Assembly (NCBI GenBank): GCA_016179685.1
Contig: JACPCR010000067.1
Coordinates: 1 to 64,000 of the forward strand
Source: Planctomycetota bacterium
GTDB lineage: Bacteria > Planctomycetota > PUPC01 > JACPCR01
Length of the DNA: 64,000 nucleotides
Direction of reading: 5' to 3'
The notes under the pieces were generated by a model that saw only the letters and a list, made by a program, of their open reading frames with translations, was not told the DNA's origin and searched no databases. Shown here piece by piece: positions 26,408 to 34,350 of the stretch (the first letter of the stretch is position 1; the number at the start of each line of letters is the position of its first letter). Both the position numbers and the translations under genes were made by a program.

Positions 26408-26787
26408 AGCATCCAGCCGCGCCAGGTTGGGCAGAGCCAGAATCCAGTTATCGAAAAGTTCGGGGCCATACTTTTCCCACTTCTCCTCGTCGTCCCGATA
26501 GTGAAGCGACCAGAAAGAAAAAGAGTTCGCGCCCGGTTTTCCATGTTCTGGAGGATCACTTGGAGGTGGGCATCCTCATCTGGGGCATAAAGCAATTTCT
26601 CTGGACGCGCCCTCACGATTCGGATGCCCCCGAGGTCTTCCGCGCCGAGGAATGCCGAAAAGAAATAAACCACGACCAGAAGTCGCGCACGGGAGCGCGC
26701 AGACACTTCCGTCCTCGACTTTTCTTGGAAGCCTCGGTCTTGATTCAACCCGTGCATCTCGCCCATGGCGCCACCGCGATCCTTCAC
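26383..26787 (-). pseudogene. Frameshifted 5' end of the 23.8-26.8 kb glycosidase-like gene
   Basis: This frame supplies a signal-like segment (RARLLVVVYFFSAFLGAEDL) and the first strands of an Ig-like domain (IRIVRARPEKLLYAPDEDAH, then LQVILQNMENRAR). It then runs out of family-like sequence near 26540, where the neighbouring frame takes over with FSFWSLHYRDDEEKWEKYGP. Compared with the paralogue at 27.1 kb, about 180 residues between the Ig-like domain and the catalytic-type domain are also missing. So the gene seems to have both an internal deletion and a frameshift, unless the assembly is wrong here. Confidence 0.6.
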
Positions 26788-27093
26788 TTTCCCTCCCTGA
26801 TAAAATCCAGCGCAACGGATGATTCTTTCATGGCTTCCCTCCGAATGAGCGAAAAAATCAAGCCTTTCGGATATCTCAGACTCGCCAAAACACCGATAGC
26901 CGTAAGGAGGTTCGACTTCACCTTATTAATCCGACAGCTTGGATGCGGCTTCACCCGCCATCCTCAGAACTCCTTATATTGAAGCCTCGGGCAGCAGAAC
27001 GTAGCCTTCAATGACTCGTCTAAGAATCAAGCAAAAGCTGTATTATATTTGTCTTTTCTTATTGCGCTATAGGTCAAACTTGTTATCTTTAGG
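26788..27093. promoter_or_regulatory. AT-rich divergent intergenic region
   Basis: About 300 bp between two divergent large secreted genes. It is clearly richer in A and T than the flanks (for example 27030-27090), as expected for a promoter region. Candidate -10-like boxes exist (TATTAT at 27041-27046), but none has a convincing -35 partner at proper spacing. No repeats seen. Confidence 0.4.
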
Positions 27094-29676
27094 ATGACAC
27101 TTTCCCGTTTCTTGACTATCAGTTCTTTACATCCCTCCGTCAAGCCATCGTTTATCGGAGACCGGTCAGAGGGTCGCCTCAAGCAAAACGGCTATCATCG
27201 AGAAGGTCACGACGGCCGCAGAAGAATCAGGGCATCCGTGAATTTATTAAACTTTATCTTGCTCGTGGCAGGAAACGCCCTAACTGTGCAAGCTGGTGAG
27301 GACGCCGTTGCACAGGCGGGCGAGCTTGCCAAATTCAATTTCGAGAAGTTCAGTTACCAGGGGCTGCACGATTCAAAGATTACCGAAAGCTGCTACAAGG
27401 TCGTCGATGAGCCTGAGTCGGAGTCCGGCAAGGCGCTCTCTATTAGTCTCAGAAAAGAGCTGGTCCGAAATGATGCTTTTTCAGTCCTATCCACTCCCGC
27501 CCTGGACAATCTGGAAACGGGCGCCTATCGGGTCACGGTCAGGATGAAGATGCAGGGAATGCCGAATTCTTTGGGGTCTTCCATCGCGGTGCGGTCTGGA
27601 AGGTCGGGCCGTGAAATCTTCCTGAATGAATTCCGAGACCGGGGGGTCTTCGAGGAGTTTGCCTTCGATGGCGAGGTTTGGGTAGGACGTGACTCGCCGA
27701 GCCTGGCTGTCTCCTTAAGTTTCCCCAGGAATACGACTGGCCTGGGGGTAGCGTGCACCCGAGGGGCGTCAACCCCGTTTCCCACGTTGCAGAGCCTGGT
27801 CATCGACTGGATCAAGATCGAGAAGCTGCCGGATCCGGACCACCTCGTGGTCCGCAGCGTCCTCCCGCGATATCCCTGGCGGTCGCCCGGAGAAAAACAG
27901 GTCTTTCACATCCAGTTTCACAACCGAACGGGTCGAGATCAATCCGCGCGGCTGAGGCTGACCCTTCATAACGGACTTCTGGAGGAGCAAGCGATTGGCG
28001 AGCGTGAGGTCTTCGCCAAGAACGGTGAAGTGCAGGACCTCGAGTGGGAGTGGCCCATTCCTCCCGATCAGAGGCTTTGGGGCCAGGAAGCGGTGGTCGG
28101 CGTGGTGTCGGGCAGCGGGTTGGTGGGTGAAGCGCGGTGCTGGTTCACGGTGCATCCTTTCAACAATGCCGTCATGTTCCCGCATCCCAACAATCGGGAG
28201 CGGTTTCAGCACCCGTATGCGTCCTCCCAGGAGCTGCAGAATCATGCCCAGTATTTCGGGGCGGGGGGGACGATTTACGATTCAGCCGGAGTCGTGCCGG
28301 ACCCTGAGATTTTTGACAAGCCTTACATTGCGGGGAACGGAAGGGCCTGGGCGAGCGTGCCCTTTTTCGAAGGAGTGGCCAAAGGGGACCGGGCGCAGGG
28401 CATCGCTCCGTTTTTCTATCTCGAGTCCAGCGGATCGGCCATGAGGGCCTTCGAAATCTACTGGGACCATCCGGACTGGGTCCCGCAGCCGCCGGCCAAC
28501 ACGGACGAGTTCCTGACCAAACGCCAGCAGACCTACGAGGAGGGGCTGAAGCTCTGGGACGGGGCCTGGAACTGGAAAACGAAGGACGGGAAGACGCCGC
28601 CCAGCATGCGCGCGGGTGGAGCTTACTCAGGCCAGCTCGTCGCTCTCAACGGCCTGGTGAAGGAGAACGTCGACCGCGTCATCGAAGGCGTTCTGAAGTA
28701 TTGCGAGCGCGTTCCCTGGCAGGGAATCCGCTGGGATGGGCTGCCCTTCCGCGCCTCGAACACGAAGGCCCTGGGCGGGGACTACGGGAAGACGGAGGAG
28801 GAGCTGAAGCAGATTTCCGCGGCGAATGTGGTGCGTTTCAGAAAGGAGGTTCGGGCCCGATTCCCTCATTTCGAGCTTCGCGCCAATCACAGCACCGAGG
28901 AGCTGATGGAGTGGCAGCAAGACCCATTCCATTTCGAGAGGGCCTATGCCCTGATGGATCAGGACGTGCACGGCAAGGAGCTTCTCAGGGACCATGGAAG
29001 CATCATGGAAGAGGCATGGATGGGCTATGCCGGTTTCGGCGACTACAAGAACGTCTGCAAGAATTATCTGCGGGCGGCCCACTTTGAAAGCTCGGCGATC
29101 AAGCATGCGGGCGGACACCATGGGCACATGCTCTGGTTTTACGACGGCAACAGCCAGTACACCCCGGATGAGATTTACCAGCAGCTTTTCTCCTTCCTGG
29201 GCGGGGCCCATCTGGACGCCGGCTTCGGCCCGATCCCGGACAGCGTGTATGACCTGGGCGTCTACGCGGCGAGATTCTGTGAATTCTTCTGGGACCCGGT
29301 CTTGCGGCCCATCCCGGCCCTGCACGAAAAGATCAACGTCGATGTCAAGAGCGACCTCTGGTACGCCGAAGGCGGGTTTCAGAAGGTCAATGAAAAAAAC
29401 AACCTTCTCTATATCCTTCCCATCATCAATCCGCCGGTGACGGAACGATGGCTGACCAACCGCTTCGGCCTCCTGCCAGAGCCCATCCGCGAGCCCTTCA
29501 CCGTCTGGGTGAAAGTCCCGCCCGAATTTCCAAGAGTGGTCCGAGTCTGCCTCCTGGACAACAACCCTTATCCCCGTGTGAGGCCATTGGAACACCGGGT
29601 GGCGGAGGGGGAAGTTTCGTTTCAAATCCCGGAGCTGGTGGTCTTCAAGGTGGCTGCGATCGAATTTGGAAAGTGA
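27094..29676 (+). CDS. Secreted glycosidase-like TIM-barrel protein
   Basis: 860 residues from ATG 27094. GTG 27238, preceded by AGGG, is an alternative that begins right at the hydrophobic signal segment (LLNFILLVAGNALTVQAG). Residues 60-250 look like a jelly-roll (binding) domain. An Ig-like domain follows near 250-350 (SPGEKQVFHIQFHNRTGRDQ). From about residue 360 the protein resembles a glycosidase-type barrel: FQHPYASSQELQNHA, then EIYWDHPDWVPQ, VPWQGIRWDGLPFRASN and RFPHFELRANHS. The Asp in RWDG is a candidate catalytic residue by position only. Substrate unknown, probably a glycan. Confidence 0.75.
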   Translation: MTLSRFLTISSLHPSVKPSFIGDRSEGRLKQNGYHREGHDGRRRIRASVNLLNFILLVAGNALTVQAGEDAVAQAGELAKFNFEKFSYQGLHDSKITESCYKVVDEPESESGKALSISLRKELVRNDAFSVLSTPALDNLETGAYRVTVRMKMQGMPNSLGSSIAVRSGRSGREIFLNEFRDRGVFEEFAFDGEVWVGRDSPSLAVSLSFPRNTTGLGVACTRGASTPFPTLQSLVIDWIKIEKLPDPDHLVVRSVLPRYPWRSPGEKQVFHIQFHNRTGRDQSARLRLTLHNGLLEEQAIGEREVFAKNGEVQDLEWEWPIPPDQRLWGQEAVVGVVSGSGLVGEARCWFTVHPFNNAVMFPHPNNRERFQHPYASSQELQNHAQYFGAGGTIYDSAGVVPDPEIFDKPYIAGNGRAWASVPFFEGVAKGDRAQGIAPFFYLESSGSAMRAFEIYWDHPDWVPQPPANTDEFLTKRQQTYEEGLKLWDGAWNWKTKDGKTPPSMRAGGAYSGQLVALNGLVKENVDRVIEGVLKYCERVPWQGIRWDGLPFRASNTKALGGDYGKTEEELKQISAANVVRFRKEVRARFPHFELRANHSTEELMEWQQDPFHFERAYALMDQDVHGKELLRDHGSIMEEAWMGYAGFGDYKNVCKNYLRAAHFESSAIKHAGGHHGHMLWFYDGNSQYTPDEIYQQLFSFLGGAHLDAGFGPIPDSVYDLGVYAARFCEFFWDPVLRPIPALHEKINVDVKSDLWYAEGGFQKVNEKNNLLYILPIINPPVTERWLTNRFGLLPEPIREPFTVWVKVPPEFPRVVRVCLLDNNPYPRVRPLEHRVAEGEVSFQIPELVVFKVAAIEFGK

Positions 29677-30101
29677 GCCGCGAGGCCTCTCGGTGGGGCG
29701 CATTTTTTTCGGCTTTCTCGATTCAACTGATTTAGAATAAACAACTTATGCTCGACCGAGTTTATAAACTTCGCCTCCCGGACCTGCCCCTGTGTGAGGA
29801 ATCCCGTTTCCACACCTGCTCCTACGGAAGGATCCCTCCAATAGGGACATGTCCCACAAGGAAAAACTCGGGAGGGACTGTGGAGGGGATTCCCGTTCCC
29901 CGGACCTATCCCATTAAAGTCTTACGGGGCAATTTCTCCACCGGGCGCCCGCGCAACGGGCGCGGAGATGTTGGAGTCACGCCTTTAGGCGTGGCGCGGC
30001 TCGGACAATGGCTAAATCCGTCACTCCAACTTAGGTTGCGGTCCCTGGGCCGCGTTAAGAGAAGTCCCTACGGGAGGGAACGGTTTCCAAAGTACACGAG
30101 T
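29677..30101. repeat. Repeat-rich intergenic block before the 30.1 kb gene
   Basis: The frame is open across this block, but the translation is repeat-like and not protein-like. It contains a GGATCCCTCC...GGGACATGTCCC stretch (29830-29855) related to the 59.4 kb repeats. It also has an inverted pair GTTGGAGTCAC (about 29971) / GTCACTCCAAC (about 30020-30030), sequence shared with 14.05 kb, and CCCTACGGGAGGG near 30066-30078. I treat it as non-coding. Confidence 0.55.
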
Positions 30102-30136
30102 TTGGAAGCGCGGGCGCGCTGCCAAACTCGTGTACT
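30091..30136. repeat. GAAGTGC-type palindromic element, copy 6
   Basis: Arms 30091-30111 and 30116-30136 pair at 20 of 21 positions around the loop GGGC. The stem is AGTACACGAGTTTGGAAGCGC. It lies immediately before the signal peptide region of the following gene and contains the only nearby in-frame start-like codon (TTG 30102). Confidence 0.85.
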
Positions 30137-32165
30137 CAAGCCGTCCCTCCAACCTGATTTCAGGCTCTTCTCCTCCGCAATCCTGCTGCTGCCACTGCTG
30201 GCGACCGCCTTTCTCACTTCGGCCAGCGCCGAGCGAGAAGGCGTGCACTGCTCCGTGGTCACGGACCAGGACGGAGACGAGGTGGTCCTGATGGAAAGCG
30301 AATGGATCAGCCTGCACCTTCTCCCGCGAATGCAGGCGATCATCAATCGGTTCGTCTTTCGGCCCACGGGCAACGATATTGTAGAGGCGCTGCATCCAAA
30401 GATTCGCCGGATGGGCGGCGGCCTTCTCATGGACTGCCTCGAAGAGCAGGACTGGCGCTTCCAGGAGCTGAAGGAAAAGCCCTATCCCTACAAGATTACC
30501 AAGACGGGTCCGGAGGAGGGCCAGGTCGTGTTTGAGACGGACATCGTGGGCTGGGTGGGCAGCGATGGCAGCGGCATCATCTCCAAGCTCCTGTCGAATC
30601 TGACGCTGCGGCGCACCGTGACGTTGAGGAGCGGACAGCCCTTCTTCCGGTTTGACTTCGAGTTCATCAATCGGGACCGTTATGCGAAGCGGCCCACGTT
30701 CTGGCCGCACAATTCATCGATTATCACGCTGGACGGGGACGAGACGGTGCTGCGTCCTTCCGAGCGCGGCATCCTGAGCATCCGTGGCCCCTGGGGCGGC
30801 CGTAATCTTACGGGCGAGCACTATATTTTTGACTTCAATCATGGATGGTCCGTTTCCATGGCCCACGAACGCAAGGAGGGGATTGTCTATTTGATGGACT
30901 ACGATTACGTAAGGGAGCTGTACAACTGCTTGAATTCCACCGTGGAATGGCGGTATGACAGCATCCTCTCGTTCCAGGACACGCCCTGGAAGGGTCACAT
31001 CTATATCCTGCCGATCATCGGCCTCTCGGATGTCCACTATGCCAACGAGTATTTCATCTGCCAGCTCAACCCGAAACGGGAGGAAGGGAAGTTTGTCCTG
31101 GAATACCGGCTTGCATCCTCTTACGAGAAAGTGGCTCAGATCACCTTCAATGCCAGATTGGAATACAATCTCCTGGAAGAGTCGCCTCAATCGGTCAAGC
31201 TCAAGCCCGTGATCTTCGACAGCATCGGGATAGAGCCGGTCTCACGTCGAGTGGACCTGGAGCTGGATGCGCCGGACCCGCTGGCGCTGGACCTGACGGC
31301 CTTCGTCGAGCTTTCCGACGGGACGCTGAAGACCTTCAACTTTGAGACCTATTACGCCGGGGAATACAAGGGCCCCACCGGCCCCAACTCGCGCCGCGAC
31401 GGCAAGCCGGTCAAGCTGCTTCGCCGGCCCGTGCGCAGGCCGCGCGTGCCCGACGTCCCTGCGGGCCTGGTGCTCAATCGCAAGGACTTCAACGTGTTCG
31501 CGGTCTTCGGGCTGGGCACCATGCGCCTGCGATTGAAGGAAATCGTCGAGAGCATCCCCGGCGTCAAGCTGGACATCGGCTACTGCACGGGAAGCGATGC
31601 CACCGGCTACGGCCTCGGCGACTTCCCTTACGATTATGACCGCCTCTTCAGCTACCGGGTTCTCCTGTTTTCGAATATCCAGGACAAGGAGTATCGTTCG
31701 ATCGGGGCATCCATCCTTCTCCCGTGGCTTCAGGCGGGCGGCGGCCTCGTGATCAGCGGAGGTGAACACGCCTTCACCTACGAACTGCGGGAGCACGAGA
31801 TCAACGCCTACTACCCGGTGGAGTTCAAGCCGGGCAACCTCCGGAAAGGCGCGTGTCAGCTCCAGCAGCCCGAAGTCCAGGATCACCCCATCTTCCGAGA
31901 CCTCGATCTGACCGACCTGCCCTATCTTTTCTACTGCCATGACCTGGCGCTCAAGGAGGGCTCGGATGCGAGGGTCCTGATGAAAGTCGGCGGGTATCCG
32001 TTGATCATCGAAAAGCGCACGGGCGAGCAGATCACGATGGTGGTGACGGCCAATCACTTCGGCACGGCCAGCGATTTTGAAGGAAAGACCCACCTTCGGC
32101 ACTGGAAGGAGTGGCCGAAGCTCTATGCCCAGATCGTTCGTTACGCGGCGCACGACCTCAAGTGA
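30102..32165 (+). CDS. Secreted mutarotase-like beta-rich protein with C-terminal GATase-like domain
   Basis: About 687 residues. The start is unsure: the frame opens at 29748, but the first part is repeats; TTG 30102 precedes a clear signal peptide (FSSAILLLPLLATAFLTSAS). Residues 50-330 form a beta-rich domain that resembles galactose-mutarotase-like folds (SEWISLHLLPRMQAIINRFV, RSGQPFFRFDFEFINRDRYA). The last 220 residues are a GATase-like fold (NVFAVFGLGTMRLRLKEIVE, LPWLQAGGGLVISGGEHAFT) in which the elbow reads SGGEH with no Cys. It probably acts in the periplasm or outside. Genes on either side encode similar secreted proteins and the first moxR operon. Confidence 0.72.
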   Translation: MEARARCQTRVLKPSLQPDFRLFSSAILLLPLLATAFLTSASAEREGVHCSVVTDQDGDEVVLMESEWISLHLLPRMQAIINRFVFRPTGNDIVEALHPKIRRMGGGLLMDCLEEQDWRFQELKEKPYPYKITKTGPEEGQVVFETDIVGWVGSDGSGIISKLLSNLTLRRTVTLRSGQPFFRFDFEFINRDRYAKRPTFWPHNSSIITLDGDETVLRPSERGILSIRGPWGGRNLTGEHYIFDFNHGWSVSMAHERKEGIVYLMDYDYVRELYNCLNSTVEWRYDSILSFQDTPWKGHIYILPIIGLSDVHYANEYFICQLNPKREEGKFVLEYRLASSYEKVAQITFNARLEYNLLEESPQSVKLKPVIFDSIGIEPVSRRVDLELDAPDPLALDLTAFVELSDGTLKTFNFETYYAGEYKGPTGPNSRRDGKPVKLLRRPVRRPRVPDVPAGLVLNRKDFNVFAVFGLGTMRLRLKEIVESIPGVKLDIGYCTGSDATGYGLGDFPYDYDRLFSYRVLLFSNIQDKEYRSIGASILLPWLQAGGGLVISGGEHAFTYELREHEINAYYPVEFKPGNLRKGACQLQQPEVQDHPIFRDLDLTDLPYLFYCHDLALKEGSDARVLMKVGGYPLIIEKRTGEQITMVVTANHFGTASDFEGKTHLRHWKEWPKLYAQIVRYAAHDLK

Positions 32166-32178
32166 CCCCGCCGGGGTC

Positions 32179-32231
32179 GGCCTTAGCCCGCATTTCCCAT
32201 CCCGGCGGGATGATAAATCCGGATTAAGGGC
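32179..32231. repeat. CTCATCCC-type palindrome, copy 1
   Basis: Arms 32179-32203 and 32207-32231 pair at about 19 of 25 positions around the loop GGC. The inner part is CATCCC-GGC-GGGATG. It is the diverged partner of a better-preserved palindrome at 60850-60886. It lies between the secreted gene and the first moxR operon, preceded by a short hairpin GACCCCGCCGGGGTC (32163-32177). Confidence 0.65.
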
Positions 32232-32265
32232 TTGACGAGCCCTAAGCCTTGAAAGGTGCAGGAAA

Positions 32266-33264
32266 ATGGAAATCGACGAAGGGAAATTTCAGAGCCTGAC
32301 CGAGAAGGTTCAGCGCGCCCGGCAGGAGATAGCGAAGGTGATCGTCGGGCAGGACGATGTCGTATCGAAGCTCCTCATCAGCCTCTTTGCGGGCGGACAT
32401 TGCCTGATGATGGGCGTCCCCGGCCTCGCCAAGACGCTCATGGTCAAGGCCCTCTCCGAGGTGCTGGACCTGAGCTTCAAGCGCATCCAGTTCACGCCGG
32501 ACCTGATGCCGGGCGACATCACGGGCTCGGAAGTCATCGAAGACCAGCCGGACGGCACGAAAAAATTCACGTTCATCCGCGGGCCTCTCTTCGCCAACCT
32601 GGTTCTCGCGGACGAGATCAACCGCACCCCGCCGAAGACTCAGGCCGCGCTGCTCGAAGCCATGCAGGAGCACCGGGTGACCGTCGGAAACAAGACTTAC
32701 GCCCTCGAGGAGCCCTTCTTCGTCCTCGCCACCCAAAACCCCATCGAGCAGGAAGGGACCTATCCGCTGCCGGAGGCGCAGCAGGACCGATTCATGTTTT
32801 TCCTCTGGGTGAACTATCCCGAGGTGGACGAGGAGATGGAGATTTACAGGCGAACGACCGGCAATCTCCAGGCCCGGCTGGAGCCGGTCCTGTCCGGCCA
32901 GGACCTCCTGGAAATCCACCGGATCGTTCGGGAGATACCCATCAGCGAGCCGCTCCAGCGCTTTGTCACCCAGATGGTTCGTTGCACCCGGGTGGACCGG
33001 GGGAAGGAAGGAGACAAGGTCGTGCCGGACTTCATCCGCAAGTATCTTCAATGGGGCGCGGGCCCCCGAGCGGGGCAATACCTCATCCTGGGCGCTAAAG
33101 CCCGCGCCTTCCTTCTCGGTCAGTCCCATGTCGCCGCTGAAGATATCCGGGCCGTGGCCCAGCCGGTGTTGGCCCACCGCATCATCGTCAATTTCACCGC
33201 CGAGGCCGAGGGCGTCACTGCTCTCCACCTGATCCAGAAAATCCTGGAGACGGTGAGGGATTAG
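32266..33264 (+). CDS. MoxR-family AAA+ ATPase (first set)
   Basis: 332 residues, full length for MoxR/RavA-type AAA+ proteins. Walker A is GVPGLAKT near residue 50, Walker B LVLADEINR near 111, followed by PPKTQAALLEAMQEH and the sensor region FVLATQNPIEQEGTYPLPEA. The C-terminal lid ends in VTALHLIQKILETV. These ATPases act as chaperones that assemble or activate VWA-containing partners. Here the partners are encoded directly downstream. AGGTG lies upstream of ATG 32266. It is about 65 percent identical by eye in the core to the second copy at 45.0 kb, but the flanks differ. Confidence 0.95.
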   Translation: MEIDEGKFQSLTEKVQRARQEIAKVIVGQDDVVSKLLISLFAGGHCLMMGVPGLAKTLMVKALSEVLDLSFKRIQFTPDLMPGDITGSEVIEDQPDGTKKFTFIRGPLFANLVLADEINRTPPKTQAALLEAMQEHRVTVGNKTYALEEPFFVLATQNPIEQEGTYPLPEAQQDRFMFFLWVNYPEVDEEMEIYRRTTGNLQARLEPVLSGQDLLEIHRIVREIPISEPLQRFVTQMVRCTRVDRGKEGDKVVPDFIRKYLQWGAGPRAGQYLILGAKARAFLLGQSHVAAEDIRAVAQPVLAHRIIVNFTAEAEGVTALHLIQKILETVRD

Positions 33265-33282
33265 GCGCTTGGGACTCCAAAC

Positions 33283-34266
33283 TTGAAATCGGATCGGAAG
33301 CGCACCCGTGCTTCTGAACCGGGAACCCCGCAGGAACCGCTCATCGTGGCCAATCCGTCATTCCAGGCGTCCAGTCATCCTTTGGACCTTCTCGGCACGG
33401 AGGTGGCCGACCGCATCCGGGCGCTGGAGCTTTTCTCGCGCTTTCGGGTACAGGGCTTTCTGAACGGGAACAATCCCTCGCCGTCGAAGGGATTCTCCAC
33501 GGACTTCCTCCAGCATCGGCAGTATTTCCGCGGCGACAATTTGAAATATCTGGACTGGCGCGTCTACGGGAAGACCGAGCGCCTCTATATCCGGGAGTAT
33601 GAGGAGACCACGAACACGCAGATCAGCGTCCTGCTGGACGTCTCGAATTCGATGAGCTACCGGGCCAACGCGCTCTCCAAGCATGAGTTTGCGGTCCGTT
33701 GCGCAGCCGCGCTGCTGTACCTCGCCTTCCTGCAAAAGGACTCCTTTTCGCTGACCACTTTTCATCGCCAGCGGGCCTTGCGTCTCCCGTTTCGATCCGG
33801 CAAGCGTCACTTTTTCCGCGCTCTGCAAGTCCTGGCGGATCAGACGCCCGGAGGGTTGACCGACTTCACCAAGGGCCTCGAGGAATCCATAGCGCCCATT
33901 CGCCGGAGGGGGCTCACCATCGTTCTTTCCGATTTCATGGGCGATCCGGAGAGCATTGTCCGGACCGTTTCCCGGCTGCGATTTCAGGGCAGTGACGTGA
34001 TCGCCATGCAGGTCTTCGACCCGTCGGAACGCGAGCTCGCCTTCACCTCGATCACGCGCTTCCATGACCTGGAAGATGAAGAAATCCTGGTCGTGGACCC
34101 GCAGATACTTCAGAGGGAGTACCAGCGGGAATTTGACGCGCACCAGTTGGAGATGAAGGAGGCCTGTTTCCGGCACGGGTTCGACTACACCCCTTTGCCC
34201 GTCTCTGAAGCGTATGAGGTTCCGCTGGCCGCTTATCTCCAGCGCCGGATGGAGTTGTTCCGTTGA
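33283..34266 (+). CDS. DUF58 protein with VWA-like MIDAS (first set)
   Basis: About 327 residues from TTG 33283; GTG 33346 (306 residues) is also plausible and is preceded by AGGAACC. The DUF58 signature is clear: RVQGFLNGNNPSPSKGFSTD, HRQYFRGDNLKYLDWRVYGK and RLYIREYEETTN. A VWA-type MIDAS follows at LLDVSNSM (DxSxS intact). This family is always found beside MoxR and is thought to be its direct partner. No membrane segment is visible, so it is probably cytoplasmic. It starts 19 bp after moxR ends. Confidence 0.92.
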   Translation: MKSDRKRTRASEPGTPQEPLIVANPSFQASSHPLDLLGTEVADRIRALELFSRFRVQGFLNGNNPSPSKGFSTDFLQHRQYFRGDNLKYLDWRVYGKTERLYIREYEETTNTQISVLLDVSNSMSYRANALSKHEFAVRCAAALLYLAFLQKDSFSLTTFHRQRALRLPFRSGKRHFFRALQVLADQTPGGLTDFTKGLEESIAPIRRRGLTIVLSDFMGDPESIVRTVSRLRFQGSDVIAMQVFDPSERELAFTSITRFHDLEDEEILVVDPQILQREYQREFDAHQLEMKEACFRHGFDYTPLPVSEAYEVPLAAYLQRRMELFR

Positions 34267-34350
34267 GTGCGGTGGATCGGAAGTCCTTTTGCACTTTCGT
34301 TCCATCGCATTCAACGTTGCTAACGGATTCCCGGACTTGGCAGTCTTGAA

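Noticed and set aside
29748..30101. N-terminal extension of the 30.1 kb gene
   Set aside because: The translated extension consists of repeat sequence, and a signal peptide follows only after it, so it is unlikely to be part of the protein.
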